Positions 43,084-52,649 of a DNA stretch of 64,000 bases are shown here, in pieces. The position numbers were made by a program, and so were the translations under genes. The notes below the pieces were generated by a model. It saw only the letters and a program-made list of their open reading frames with translations. It ran no database searches and had not been told where the DNA came from. The DNA is taken from NCBI RefSeq assembly GCF_000314795.2, contig NZ_KB373316.1, positions 248,001-312,000 of the forward strand. Reading direction: 5' to 3'. Source of the stretch: Streptococcus sp. F0442 (GTDB taxonomy: Bacteria > Bacillota > Bacilli > Lactobacillales > Streptococcaceae). Within the stretch, counting starts at the first letter, position 1. Each line of letters starts with the position of its first letter.

Positions 43084-43836
43084 ATGGCTACTTTAAACGA
43101 TATTTTAGGATATGCAGAAGGTCTTGCAGATGCTGGAACAGGTGTATCTATGAGCCAGTGGGGTATGCAGTGTGCTGCACTACCTAATGCGATCTCTACT
43201 TACTTTTTTGGAAAAACTCTTTGGGGAAATGCGATTGATCTGCTTAATTCTGCCCGTGACCTTGGCTACGAGGTAGAATACAACCAAGAGGGAAATCTCG
43301 ATAGCAAGCCACGGGCTGGGGCTGTATTTGTTATGGATACCACTTACATCTACGGACACAGCTACGGTCACACAGGGTTAGTCATCGAAGATAGTGACGG
43401 ATATACCATGCGCACTATTGAGCAAAACATTGATGGTAATGCAGATGCTCTTTATGTCGGTGGTCCAGCACGATATAACACCCGTGATTTTAACGGTATT
43501 GTAGGCTGGTTTTACTTCCCTGTAGATGGCCAACCAGCGCAAGTGACTTCTATCGAGCCGTCAGAGCCTCTCACAGTCGATTCTAGTGCATTTAACGAGG
43601 AAACGGGAACATTTACCGTGGAAGTTTCTGCGCTCAATGTACGTGCCTCTGCAGGGCTCTCTTCTGAGATTGTAGCAGTGTATACAGCAGGTCAAACCAT
43701 CAATTATGACGGTTGGATTGATAATGACGGCTATATCTGGATTACGTATATCGCAGGATCTGGCAATCGCAGATATGTCGCAGTCGGGCAATCAGAGAAT
43801 AGTAAGCGTATTAATAGCTTTGGTTCATTCTCTTAA
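43084..43836 (+). CDS. Endolysin, CHAP amidase/endopeptidase with SH3 domain
   Basis: A 250-aa lysin. The N-terminal CHAP domain has Cys30 (WGMQC), His96 (YGHTGLV) and Glu113/Asn115 (TIEQN) as the likely catalytic set; a bacterial SH3 domain occupies about residues 180-245 (ALNVRASAGLSSEIV). No signal peptide, so it depends on the holin. No amidase or choline-binding repeats. Confidence 0.93.
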   Translation: MATLNDILGYAEGLADAGTGVSMSQWGMQCAALPNAISTYFFGKTLWGNAIDLLNSARDLGYEVEYNQEGNLDSKPRAGAVFVMDTTYIYGHSYGHTGLVIEDSDGYTMRTIEQNIDGNADALYVGGPARYNTRDFNGIVGWFYFPVDGQPAQVTSIEPSEPLTVDSSAFNEETGTFTVEVSALNVRASAGLSSEIVAVYTAGQTINYDGWIDNDGYIWITYIAGSGNRRYVAVGQSENSKRINSFGSFS

Positions 43837-43848
43837 AGGAGGTGAATT

Positions 43849-44313
43849 ATGCGCATTAATTCAACAAACCTAAAACAATTCGAAGGAGGGGCGGTTGTCA
43901 AGCAAGGCGACTCTGCCTCACTTTTTGGATATGAGCTACTGGACGAGCAAATGCGCCCTATTAGTGATCTAAACGGCAAAAATGCTACAATACGAATCTT
44001 TAATCAAAAAGGAAAGGCTACATTTGAGAGTACAGTAGATAATTCAAAAGTTACTTTTAAAATAAGCAAGCCCCTACCGATTGGATCTTATTTGGTAGAA
44101 GTCGTTTGTGACGGGTATATTTTCCCAAGTGACCGCTCGACACGTTTGGAAATCACACGTTCAGCAGACGAATTTACAAGCGTGGAAGTTCTTTCGCTTG
44201 TAAGAAACGATGTCAAGACTGAAATCGACAAGTACATTGCAGAACATCCAAATGGACCACAGACGGAAGAACTCCCAGATCTAACCGTACTATATAACCT
44301 AGCTAAAATTTAA
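43849..44313 (+). CDS. BppU-like baseplate protein N-domain
   Basis: A 154-aa protein resembling the N-terminal domain of lactococcal BppU/DUF2479 (VKQGDSASLFGYELLDEQMR; PIGSYLVEVVCDGYIFPS), which anchors receptor-binding proteins to the baseplate. It follows the lysin by 12 nt with a GGAGG site, an unusual place for a baseplate gene. Confidence 0.7.
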   Translation: MRINSTNLKQFEGGAVVKQGDSASLFGYELLDEQMRPISDLNGKNATIRIFNQKGKATFESTVDNSKVTFKISKPLPIGSYLVEVVCDGYIFPSDRSTRLEITRSADEFTSVEVLSLVRNDVKTEIDKYIAEHPNGPQTEELPDLTVLYNLAKI

Positions 44314-44325
44314 AAGGAGAAATAA

Positions 44326-44676
44326 ATGACTTTAAACACACAAAACCTCACACAATTTGCACAGGCCGTTGGTGCTGACGTAAAAGAAATCAAGACCACG
44401 CTTGCTAATAAAGCTGACAAGTCTGAGCTTGGTCAAGGCGGGATCACACAACAACAACTGGAAACAGCAATTCAAGGGGTGAAAACCGCAATCCTTGGCG
44501 AGGGTGTGCCAGAAGAACTTGACACTCTCAAAGAAATCGCAGACCGTATTGCTAACGGTGCAGGATCAGCAGATCAGGCTATCGTGTCTAAAATGACAGA
44601 GCTTGGTCAAAAATTTACTGACTTGGAAAATACCGATTTTGCACAGATTTATAATACCGCTAAAAATACCCTCTAA
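44326..44676 (+). CDS. Small tail-fibre-like protein (116 aa)
   Basis: A 116-aa protein with a coiled-coil-prone shape and the phage fibre motif EGVPEELDTLKEIADRI around residues 64-80. Probably a connector or trimerisation piece of the post-lysin fibre. Confidence 0.65.
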   Translation: MTLNTQNLTQFAQAVGADVKEIKTTLANKADKSELGQGGITQQQLETAIQGVKTAILGEGVPEELDTLKEIADRIANGAGSADQAIVSKMTELGQKFTDLENTDFAQIYNTAKNTL

Positions 44677-44687
44677 GGAGGTGAAGC

Positions 44688-45572
44688 ATGGATAAACTAA
44701 AACAAGTTATTCAGGCGATTGGGGTTGATATAGGTGTGCTTCAAGGACAACAGACTTCATTTTTATCAACCTCTAAAGCATACGAACTATTTCCAACCTA
44801 TACAACCTTGCAATCCCAGATGGCCAATAACATCAAAGACAAGCACCTTGAATTGGGTCTGGATGCATTGATTGATACAAAATTGGCAAATGGCGGTGAT
44901 CCATTCGTAACACGCTCTAAAATCCCGACAATCGACACAAGCCAACTGGCCAGCAAAAACGATCTTGAGGAATTAAAGCGTTCGGTAGGATCTGGTGGCA
45001 GTGCTGGAACGGAATTAAAAGGTCAAGGCTTCCCGTATAATCTAAACGCTGACATCGGTACAATTTATACTGATACCACGGCTAAAAACGGAGCGGTGAA
45101 GTGGATCAAGAAAGGCTCCGGAACCGGCTCTAACGCTTGGTCAGTCTTGTTTGGAGATGTCAAAATTAAACCAAGAAATATCAACTCAAATCAAACTAAT
45201 GCGTATGTCGAGTTTAGACGTATAAACTCCACGGTTGAGATCGGCTTTGGTGGCCTCTCTTGGGGTTGGTTTGGAATCGTGAGACGAGGTGCGCCCAGCT
45301 ACGTTCCACAAGGCTCTGACCGTGAGCGAAACGTGGTGATCTTAAACGTCGGTGGTATACCCGTCGGTTTTCGTGCGACTAACTCAAAACTGGGTATTAT
45401 GACAAATGACAAAGGCAAGCGCCTTGGCACTTTCTATCTAGGTGGGCCGGGTGACGGCAACCAGCTACGCTTACAATTCGATGACCCAGTGCCAACAGAT
45501 CGTGATATCGGAGACTTGCGGTTTACTGATATGTCATATATCACAGATGACCCGTGGCCAGAAACTCTATAA
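44688..45572 (+). CDS. Putative receptor-binding fibre protein
   Basis: A 294-aa protein sharing the N-terminal style of the preceding gene (QAIGVDIGVLQGQ), a Gly/Ser hinge near residues 102-108 (VGSGGSAGT) and a beta-rich C-terminal head. Gene order and design suggest a receptor-binding protein of the baseplate; the head domain is not recognised. Confidence 0.65.
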   Translation: MDKLKQVIQAIGVDIGVLQGQQTSFLSTSKAYELFPTYTTLQSQMANNIKDKHLELGLDALIDTKLANGGDPFVTRSKIPTIDTSQLASKNDLEELKRSVGSGGSAGTELKGQGFPYNLNADIGTIYTDTTAKNGAVKWIKKGSGTGSNAWSVLFGDVKIKPRNINSNQTNAYVEFRRINSTVEIGFGGLSWGWFGIVRRGAPSYVPQGSDRERNVVILNVGGIPVGFRATNSKLGIMTNDKGKRLGTFYLGGPGDGNQLRLQFDDPVPTDRDIGDLRFTDMSYITDDPWPETL

Positions 45573-45587
45573 TACATAAGACACACA

Positions 45588-45616
45588 CCCCCTCAATTCG
45601 AGGGGGCTTTTTTTAT
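45588..45616 (+). terminator. Late operon terminator
   Basis: CCCCCTC / GAGGGGG with loop AATTC, then a T-tract. Ends the rightward structural transcript. Confidence 0.92.
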
Positions 45617-45714
45617 TGTGCTTATAACGGCAATTATTAAAATTGTCCGTTGTAACCTCAATCGAATGACTATGTTTTTTTGATTCTCTGCTATAAGCAA
45701 TGGGTCTTTACATC

Positions 45715-45748
45715 AAAAAAAGTGATGATTAAATAACCATCACTTTTT
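45715..45748 (-). terminator. Terminator for the right-end leftward genes
   Basis: AAAAAGTGATG / CATCACTTTTT with a 10-nt loop; T-tracts on both strands. The stop codon of the leftward 63-aa gene lies within the stem. Confidence 0.8.
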
Positions 45749-45931
45749 GTTTTTTAACTGATTGGCGTATTCTGTCATTTTAATTGCGTGTTTCAAACGC
45801 ATATTCATAATATCAGAAATACCATTCTTATATTTGTCTACAGCTTGGGTGGATAATCCACAATTTTTACTAATAGAATAGGCTGTGGCATTTTCTAGCA
45901 GCCATTTAATAGCATTGATATCAACTAACAT
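45740..45931 (-). CDS. Small HTH protein at the prophage right end (63 aa)
   Basis: A 63-aa protein with a helix-turn-helix-like segment (YSISKNCGLSTQAVDKYKNG about residues 17-36). Start at 45931 after GTGAGGT; the longer in-frame start is poorer. It is the last gene of a small leftward operon and a candidate repressor for the palindromic operator at 46262. Function unproven. Confidence 0.7.
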   Translation of the reverse strand: MLVDINAIKWLLENATAYSISKNCGLSTQAVDKYKNGISDIMNMRLKHAIKMTEYANQLKNKK

Positions 45932-45933
45932 AT

Positions 45934-46038
45934 TTACCTCACAAAAAACCAAATGATCACTACGATCAACAGAAGCCCTAAAATAAACTCAAGTTTTTCT
46001 CTAGCTGTGGTTTTTTTAACATTAAATTTTACTTTCAT
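45934..46038 (-). CDS. Single-TM peptide of the right-end operon (34 aa)
   Basis: A 34-codon frame: basic N-terminus (MKVKFNVKKTTAREK) and one membrane helix (about residues 17-33, LEFILGLLLIVVIIWFF). Its stop lies in the ribosome site of the 63-aa HTH gene, so they are coupled. The size and layout resemble small membrane toxins or immunity-type peptides, without proof. Confidence 0.55.
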   Translation of the reverse strand: MKVKFNVKKTTAREKLEFILGLLLIVVIIWFFVR

Positions 46039-46063
46039 CACGATACCTGATATAATTAAAGCA

Positions 46064-46101
46064 AGCCCCACCAAGGGGCGGATAGTGATTGCTCACTATC
46101 C
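46064..46101 (-). terminator. Double hairpin in the right-end operon
   Basis: On the leftward RNA, GGATAGTGA / TCACTATCC (46101-46080) is followed by GCCCC / GGGGC (46078-46064) and TTGCTTTAATT. It may stop or attenuate transcription between the two 34-aa frames. Confidence 0.6.
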
Positions 46102-46200
46102 GAATTCGATGTGCCACTCAATGCTTATGATGAACAAGTTGATTTTGACTACTAGCTTATTCGTCTTAGCTTTGATTGGCTTTTTTCTTCGCCTTAACAT
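46096..46200 (-). CDS. Small basic peptide of the right-end operon (34 aa)
   Basis: A 34-codon frame (MLRRRKKPIKAKTNKLVVKI...) with AAAGGA at good distance; Arg/Lys-rich start and hydrophobic second half. Its stop codon lies within the first hairpin. Not recognised. Confidence 0.5.
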   Translation of the reverse strand: MLRRRKKPIKAKTNKLVVKINLFIISIEWHIEFG

Positions 46201-46229
46201 TTATTTTTCCTTTCTTTAGTTTCCTTGTC

Positions 46230-46251
46230 TAAGGTTTCCTCCTTAACCTTA
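46230..46251 (-). promoter_or_regulatory. 5' stem-loop presenting a Shine-Dalgarno sequence
   Basis: In the leftward RNA TAAGGTT pairs with AACCTTA and the 8-nt loop reads AAGGAGGA. No start codon follows at usable distance, so the site could be a decoy, a ribosome standby site or an antisense target. It would be at the very 5' end of the transcript. Confidence 0.5.
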
Positions 46252-46258
46252 TGTATAT

Positions 46259-46287
46259 ATTATACAACTAAAGTTGTATTAAATCAA
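46259..46287 (-). promoter_or_regulatory. Leftward promoter with 18-bp palindromic operator
   Basis: Minus strand: TTGATT (46287-46282), a 17-bp spacer and TATAAT (46264-46259). The perfect palindrome ATACAACT-AA-AGTTGTAT (46262-46279) fills the spacer and enters the -10, so a bound dimer would block the promoter. Confidence 0.75.
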
Positions 46288-46370
46288 GAGATTTTACTAA
46301 CTTTTTTTAAAAAAATAAAAGATTTTTTCCTATTAAATAGCTTCATTCTATATCTCTTTTATAATTAAGC

Positions 46371-46399
46371 TTGAACTTTCTTGGAACCTATGCTAAACT
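46371..46399 (+). promoter_or_regulatory. Outward promoter near attR
   Basis: TTGAAC (46371-46376), a 17-bp spacer and TAAACT (46394-46399) with TG before the -10. It points out of the prophage across attR into tRNA-Ser and dnaE. In the stretch 46288-46521 nothing else but attR is seen. Confidence 0.55.
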
Positions 46400-46492
46400 A
46401 GTAATACAAATGATGAGCCGTGAAAGTTTTAGAAGTCAGTACCTAAAACAGACCCTAAAACCTAAAAACAGCTATATAATTGAGTTTTAGAA

Positions 46493-46511
46493 ACTCCCAC
46501 CGGCTCCATAT
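46493..46511 (+). repeat. attR core (19 bp)
   Basis: An exact second copy of the ssrA-derived core, lying 10 nt before tRNA-Ser. The bases upstream (TTTTAGAA) no longer resemble tmRNA, as expected for the phage arm. Confidence 0.93.
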
Positions 46512-46521
46512 TTTTATTCAT

Positions 46522-46609
46522 GGAAGATTACTCAAGAGGCTTAAGAGGCCGTGTTGGAAACGCGGTAGGCGTGTAAAAGCGTGCGTGGGTTCGAATCCCA
46601 TGTCTTCCG
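46522..46609 (+). tRNA. tRNA-Ser (GGA)
   Basis: An 88-nt class II tRNA with a long variable arm; acceptor GGAAGAT / GTCTTCC, anticodon loop TTGGAAA in stem CCGTG / CGCGG, T-loop TTCGAAT. Reads UCC/UCU. In the unlysogenised chromosome it would stand 13 nt after ssrA. Confidence 0.95.
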
Positions 46610-46692
46610 TTGTTGAGACATCATTGTGTAGCAGTGGTGTTTTTTTGTACAATAAAGAGTCCCAAAAATAGACAAGTGAGGGAGGAGAAAAA

Positions 46693-49600
46693 GTGATTGC
46701 ACAGCTGGATACAAAAACAGTCTATACCTTTATGGAAAGCCTTGTGACCCTAAAAGACTATGTCCAAAAGGCTAAAAGCTTGCGCTATGATGCTTTAGGA
46801 ATGATGGATGTGGATAATTTGTATGGAGCTTATGAGTTTATTGAAGCTTGTCAGGAGGCAAATCTTAAGCCCATAGTCGGTTTGGAACTTGAACTGGAGC
46901 TCGGGAATGAAACGATTCCCTTTCGGATGTTGGCCTTATCTACCAAGGGATACCAGAATCTGATGAAGATGTCGACCGTCAAGATGATGGGGAAGTGCAA
47001 TTGGGAGGATGTGAAGCATTTGACTGAAGGGGTAGCAGTCATTGTCCCAGCTCCTTTTGCCAGCGAAGAATTAGCACTTGGTCTGGATTACTTGATCGGG
47101 GTGTTTGTGGATAGTCCCGTCCAAGTGTTTTCGCACCCTGTGATCCCTCTTCATACTGTTCGATTTTTTGAGGCTGGGGATATGGAAGCTATGCAAATGC
47201 TAGCTGCTATTAAAGAAAATCAAACCTTGACGGAAACAGGACCAATTGATCCTGCCCTCGTCTTAAAAGCTCCTCAGGAGTTGGAGAAGGATTTTGCAGA
47301 AACATTTCCGCACGCCATCACAAATCTTGAAAAACTTGTCCAAGGGATTCATTATGACATGGATACCCAATTGAAATTACCTCGTTTCAATCCTCAAAGA
47401 CCTGCAGTGGAGGAACTCAGAGAATTAGCCCAAGCGGGTCTTCTTCGAAAGAACTTGACCAGTCGGGTCTATCAAGAACGTCTAGAGCATGAGTTAGATG
47501 TTATTCATCAAATGGGCTTCGATGATTATTTCTTGATTGTCTGGGATCTCCTTCGTTTCGGACGGAGTCAGGGATATTATATGGGAATGGGGCGTGGATC
47601 AGCTGTAGGCTCGCTGGTAGCTTATGTCCTTGAAATTACAGGGATTGATCCAGTGGAGAAGAATCTCCTATTTGAGCGCTTTTTAAATGTGGAGCGCTAC
47701 ACCATGCCAGATATCGATATTGATATTCCTGATATCTATCGTCCAGAATTTATCCGCTATGTGAGAGATCGGTATGGGAGTTACCATGCGGCTCAGATTG
47801 TCACCTTTTCAACCTTTGGAGCCAAACAAGCCATTCGAGACGTCTTTAAACGCTTTGGAGTTCCTGAGTACGAATTGACTTCTATTACCAAGCGGATTGG
47901 TTTTAGAGATACACTCACAACCGCTTATGAACAGAATTTAGCTTTTCGACAAGTAATCCATAGCCGGGCAGACTTTGAGCGTGGTTTTGAGATTGCTAAA
48001 AGAATTGAAGGCCAACCAAGACAGACCTCGATCCATGCGGCGGGTGTTGTGATGAGTGACCAGGATTTGACGGACTACATTCCTCTCAAGTACGGAGAAG
48101 ATATGTTCGTCACCCAGTATGATGCCCATGCAGTTGAAGCCAATGGTCTGTTAAAGATGGACTTTTTGGGCCTGCGCAATTTAACCTTTGTTCAGAAGAT
48201 GAAGGAAGCCGTCTATGAAAAGTACCAAGAAGAGATTGTGATTGAAGCCATTGATTTAGAAGATCCAGCAACCTTGGCCTTGTTTGCGGCAGGAGATACC
48301 AAGGGGATTTTCCAATTTGAACAGGCTGGAGCCATCCGCCTCTTGAGACGGGTGAAACCCAATCATTTCGAAGAAGTGGTAGCGACCACCTCTCTCAATC
48401 GTCCGGGTGCCAGCGATTACATCGATAATTTCGTCAAAAGAAAGCATGGCCAAGAAAGAGTGGAGATTTTGGATCCAGCCATTGAAGAAATCTTAAGACC
48501 TACTTATGGCATCATGCTCTATCAGGAGCAGGTCATGCAGGTTGCCCAACGCTTTGCAGGTTTTAGCCTGGGGAAAGCCGATATTTTACGGCGTGCCATG
48601 GGTAAAAAAAATGCGGCGGAAATGCATAAGATGGAAGACGATTTTGTCCTTGGTGCTCAAAATTTAGGTCATACGGAAGAAAAAGCTAAAGAGGTCTTTG
48701 CGATCATGGAAAAATTTGCTGGTTATGGCTTTAACCGTTCCCATGCTTATGCCTATTCTGCCTTAGCTTTTCAAATGGCCTATTTCAAGGTGCATTATCC
48801 CGATGTTTTCTTTGATATCATGCTCAATTATTCGAGTAGCGATTATCTGACGGATGCTCTTCAGTCTGATTTTAAAGTCGCGCCATTATCCATCAATACC
48901 ATCCCTTACAGAGATAAGTTTCAGGATCGAAAAATTTACTTGGGAATGAAAAATATCAAGGGACTCCCCAGGGATTTAGCGTATTGGATTATCGACAATC
49001 GCCCCTTTGAAAGTGTCGAAGATTTCATCTTAAGACTTCCAAGGCAGTACCATAAATTGCCTCTCTTGACTCCCTTAGCGGAGCTTGGATTGTTTGATAT
49101 TTTTGAAAAGAATAGACGCAAAGTCCTTCAAAATTTACCGAATTTGTTTGTTTTTGCTGATGAATTAGGAAGCTTGTTTGCAGATTCCAATTACTCTTGG
49201 ATAGAGACAGAAGACTTTAGCCAGGCTAAAAAATATGAGAAGGAAGAGGCGATTATTGGAGTTGGCCTTAGCAACCATCCACTGGTTGCAATTGGGAAAA
49301 CAAGTCCTTTTGAGATCCAGCCTATTGCCCAACTTGTACAAGGGGAGCAAGCACGCATTCTTATTGAGGTACACAGCATTCGAACCATTCGAACCAAGTC
49401 GGGGGAACCGATGGCCTTTTTGCAGGTCAGCGATACTAAGAACAAATTAGATGTGACCCTTTTTCCTGAAACTTACAATCGATTCTCTTCCTTGATCAAA
49501 GAAGGTGGTTACTACTACTTGACTGGAAAGGTACAAGAGCGAGATGGTCGTTTGCAGATGATTTTAGCGGAAGCTCAACTAGCAACCAATGAGAAGTTCT

Positions 49601-49794
49601 GGCTGCAATTGGTTGATCATCGTCAGGATAAAAAGATTCTGTCTATTTTGAAAAAATATCCAGGGCCTTATCCTGTGGTATTGCGCTATGAAGAAGAAAA
49701 GAAAACCCTGCAATTGAAGGGCTATACAGTTCAAAAAAACAAAGAATTGGAAGAGGAACTAAAGAATCTCGTTATGAAAACGATTTATCGATAA
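46693..49794 (+). CDS. dnaE: DNA polymerase III alpha subunit DnaE
   Basis: A 1033-aa DnaE-type polymerase (Gram-positive replication also uses PolC, not in this window). The PHP domain is N-terminal; the catalytic aspartates are in PDIDIDIPD near residue 340; helix-hairpin-helix and OB folds are C-terminal. DnaE extends primers, especially on the lagging strand. GTG start preceded by GGGAGGAG. No promoter resolved close by other than those upstream of tRNA-Ser. Confidence 0.96.
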   Translation: MIAQLDTKTVYTFMESLVTLKDYVQKAKSLRYDALGMMDVDNLYGAYEFIEACQEANLKPIVGLELELELGNETIPFRMLALSTKGYQNLMKMSTVKMMGKCNWEDVKHLTEGVAVIVPAPFASEELALGLDYLIGVFVDSPVQVFSHPVIPLHTVRFFEAGDMEAMQMLAAIKENQTLTETGPIDPALVLKAPQELEKDFAETFPHAITNLEKLVQGIHYDMDTQLKLPRFNPQRPAVEELRELAQAGLLRKNLTSRVYQERLEHELDVIHQMGFDDYFLIVWDLLRFGRSQGYYMGMGRGSAVGSLVAYVLEITGIDPVEKNLLFERFLNVERYTMPDIDIDIPDIYRPEFIRYVRDRYGSYHAAQIVTFSTFGAKQAIRDVFKRFGVPEYELTSITKRIGFRDTLTTAYEQNLAFRQVIHSRADFERGFEIAKRIEGQPRQTSIHAAGVVMSDQDLTDYIPLKYGEDMFVTQYDAHAVEANGLLKMDFLGLRNLTFVQKMKEAVYEKYQEEIVIEAIDLEDPATLALFAAGDTKGIFQFEQAGAIRLLRRVKPNHFEEVVATTSLNRPGASDYIDNFVKRKHGQERVEILDPAIEEILRPTYGIMLYQEQVMQVAQRFAGFSLGKADILRRAMGKKNAAEMHKMEDDFVLGAQNLGHTEEKAKEVFAIMEKFAGYGFNRSHAYAYSALAFQMAYFKVHYPDVFFDIMLNYSSSDYLTDALQSDFKVAPLSINTIPYRDKFQDRKIYLGMKNIKGLPRDLAYWIIDNRPFESVEDFILRLPRQYHKLPLLTPLAELGLFDIFEKNRRKVLQNLPNLFVFADELGSLFADSNYSWIETEDFSQAKKYEKEEAIIGVGLSNHPLVAIGKTSPFEIQPIAQLVQGEQARILIEVHSIRTIRTKSGEPMAFLQVSDTKNKLDVTLFPETYNRFSSLIKEGGYYYLTGKVQERDGRLQMILAEAQLATNEKFWLQLVDHRQDKKILSILKKYPGPYPVVLRYEEEKKTLQLKGYTVQKNKELEEELKNLVMKTIYR

Positions 49795-49821
49795 AAACTG
49801 CTAAAAATACGAGAATTTTGA

Positions 49822-50892
<1,071 letters not shown>

Positions 50893-50961
50893 TTCTATTT
50901 CATAAATTTGTTAATCTGGTCCTAGAAAGACAGATATATTTAAAAAGGAGTCACATAAATC

Positions 50962-52467
50962 ATGAACAAACGTGTAAAAATCGTTGCAACTTTGGGTCCT
51001 GCGGTAGAAATCCGTGGTGGAAAAAAATTCGGTGAAGATGGATACTGGGGTGAAAAACTTGACGTTGAAGCTTCAGCACAAAACATTGCTAAATTGATTG
51101 AAGCAGGAGCTAACACTTTCCGTTTCAACTTCTCACACGGTGACCACCAAGAACAAGGTGAACGGATGGCAACTGTTAAACTTGCAGAAAAACTTGCAGG
51201 TAAAAAAGTTGGTTTCCTTCTTGATACTAAAGGACCAGAAATTCGTACTGAATTGTTCGAAGGTGAAGCTAAAGAGTACTCATACAAAACTGGTGAAAAA
51301 ATCCGTGTTGCAACTAAACAAGGAATCAAATCAACTCGTGAAGTGATTGCTTTGAACGTTGCAGGTGCGCTTGACATCTATGATGACGTTGAAGTTGGTC
51401 GCCAAGTATTGGTTGACGATGGTAAATTGGGTCTTCGTGTTGTAGAAAAAGATGATGCAACTCGTGAATTTGTCGTTGAAGTTGAAAACGACGGTGTGAT
51501 CGCTAAACAAAAAGGTGTGAACATCCCTAACACGAAAATTCCTTTCCCTGCTCTTGCTGAACGCGATAACGATGATATCCGCTTCGGTTTGGAACAAGGT
51601 ATCAACTTCATCGCGATCTCATTCGTACGTACTGCAAAAGACGTCAACGAAGTTCGTGCCATCTGTGAAGAAACTGGTAACGGTCACGTTCAATTGTTTG
51701 CGAAAATCGAAAACCAACAAGGTATCGATAACTTGGATGAAATCATTGAAGCTGCTGACGGTATCATGATCGCTCGTGGTGACATGGGTATCGAAGTACC
51801 ATTCGAAATGGTTCCAGTTTACCAAAAAATGATCATCACTAAAGTGAACGCTGCTGGTAAAGTTGTTATCACTGCAACAAACATGCTTGAAACAATGACT
51901 GAAAAACCACGTGCGACTCGTTCAGAAGTATCAGACGTATTTAACGCTGTTATCGACGGAACTGACGCTACAATGCTTTCAGGTGAGTCTGCGAATGGTA
52001 AATACCCACTTGAGTCAGTAACAACAATGGCTACAATTGACAAGAACGCTCAAACTCTTCTTAACGAATACGGACGTTTGAACTCAGATACTTTCGAACG
52101 TAACTCTAAGACAGAAGTTATGGCTTCAGCTGTTAAAGACGCTACAAACTCAATGAATATCAAATTGGTTGTTACCCTTACTAAGACTGGTCACACAGCA
52201 CGTTTGATTTCTAAATACCGTCCAAATGCTGATATCTTGGCATTGACATTCGACGAATTGACAGAGCGTGGATTGATGTTGAACTGGGGTGTTATCCCAA
52301 TGTTGACTGAAGCTCCATCATCAACTGATGATATGTTCGAAATCGCTGAACGTAAAGCAGTTGAAGCAGGTCTTGTAGAATCTGGTGACGATATCGTTAT
52401 CGTTGCAGGTGTGCCACTTGGCGAAGCTGTTCGTACAAACACAATGCGTATCCGTACAGTACGTTAA
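50962..52467 (+). CDS. pyk: Pyruvate kinase
   Basis: A 501-aa pyruvate kinase: LDTKGPEIRT (near residue 88), active-site MIARGDMGIE (near 265) and the C-terminal regulatory domain. It converts phosphoenolpyruvate and ADP to pyruvate and ATP. It lacks the extra C-terminal phosphohistidine-like domain of bacilli. Second gene of the pfkA-pyk operon, with a very strong terminator after it. Codon use is biased as for a highly expressed gene. Confidence 0.97.
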   Translation: MNKRVKIVATLGPAVEIRGGKKFGEDGYWGEKLDVEASAQNIAKLIEAGANTFRFNFSHGDHQEQGERMATVKLAEKLAGKKVGFLLDTKGPEIRTELFEGEAKEYSYKTGEKIRVATKQGIKSTREVIALNVAGALDIYDDVEVGRQVLVDDGKLGLRVVEKDDATREFVVEVENDGVIAKQKGVNIPNTKIPFPALAERDNDDIRFGLEQGINFIAISFVRTAKDVNEVRAICEETGNGHVQLFAKIENQQGIDNLDEIIEAADGIMIARGDMGIEVPFEMVPVYQKMIITKVNAAGKVVITATNMLETMTEKPRATRSEVSDVFNAVIDGTDATMLSGESANGKYPLESVTTMATIDKNAQTLLNEYGRLNSDTFERNSKTEVMASAVKDATNSMNIKLVVTLTKTGHTARLISKYRPNADILALTFDELTERGLMLNWGVIPMLTEAPSSTDDMFEIAERKAVEAGLVESGDDIVIVAGVPLGEAVRTNTMRIRTVR

Positions 52468-52484
52468 TAAAGACAATTGTTCTT

Positions 52485-52529
52485 AAAACCTTGCTCGTTG
52501 ATCGAAAAGGATCAACGAGCAAGGTTTTT
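52485..52529 (+). terminator. Terminator after pyk
   Basis: A perfect 19-bp stem starting AAAACCTTGCTCGTTGATC with a GAAAAG loop, then T's. Confidence 0.95.
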
Positions 52530-52616
52530 CTTTTTCTCGTTGACTTGTCTATCGGAGGAAGTTATCAAGTGAATTCTCACTAATGTTTACTTTCTCTTTT
52601 TTAAAGATTGAAAACA

Positions 52617-52625
52617 TGGTATAAT
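52617..52625 (+). promoter_or_regulatory. Extended -10 promoter of the signal-peptidase-like gene
   Basis: TGGTATAAT, TG-n-TATAAT, without a clear -35; 25 nt before the start codon. Confidence 0.7.
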
Positions 52626-52649
52626 AAATAAAAAGGAAGGGAGACACAC

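Larger units (their letters stand above)
9637..46511. mobile_element. Integrated siphovirus prophage in ssrA
   Basis: Bounded by identical 19-bp sequences at the ssrA 3' end and just before tRNA-Ser. It contains a tyrosine integrase next to attL, lysogeny switch, early/replication genes, late regulator, HNH-cos-terminase, HK97-type head, long-tail genes with a frameshifted chaperone, holin/lysin and a post-lysin fibre cluster. All expected modules are open, so it may be intact and inducible. No transposase or broken structural gene is visible. Confidence 0.95.

Noticed and set aside
44688..45572. Platelet-binding PblA/PblB-type adhesin
   Set aside because: Length and sequence do not match those large phage tail adhesins as I know them.
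45953..46219. 88-codon plus-strand frame at the prophage right end
   Set aside because: Antisense to the leftward mini-operon, without ribosome site; the minus strand has promoter, operator and small coupled frames.
9637..46511. Restriction-modification, retron or abortive infection genes in the prophage
   Set aside because: No methyltransferase, reverse transcriptase or recognisable Abi domain was found in the translated frames.
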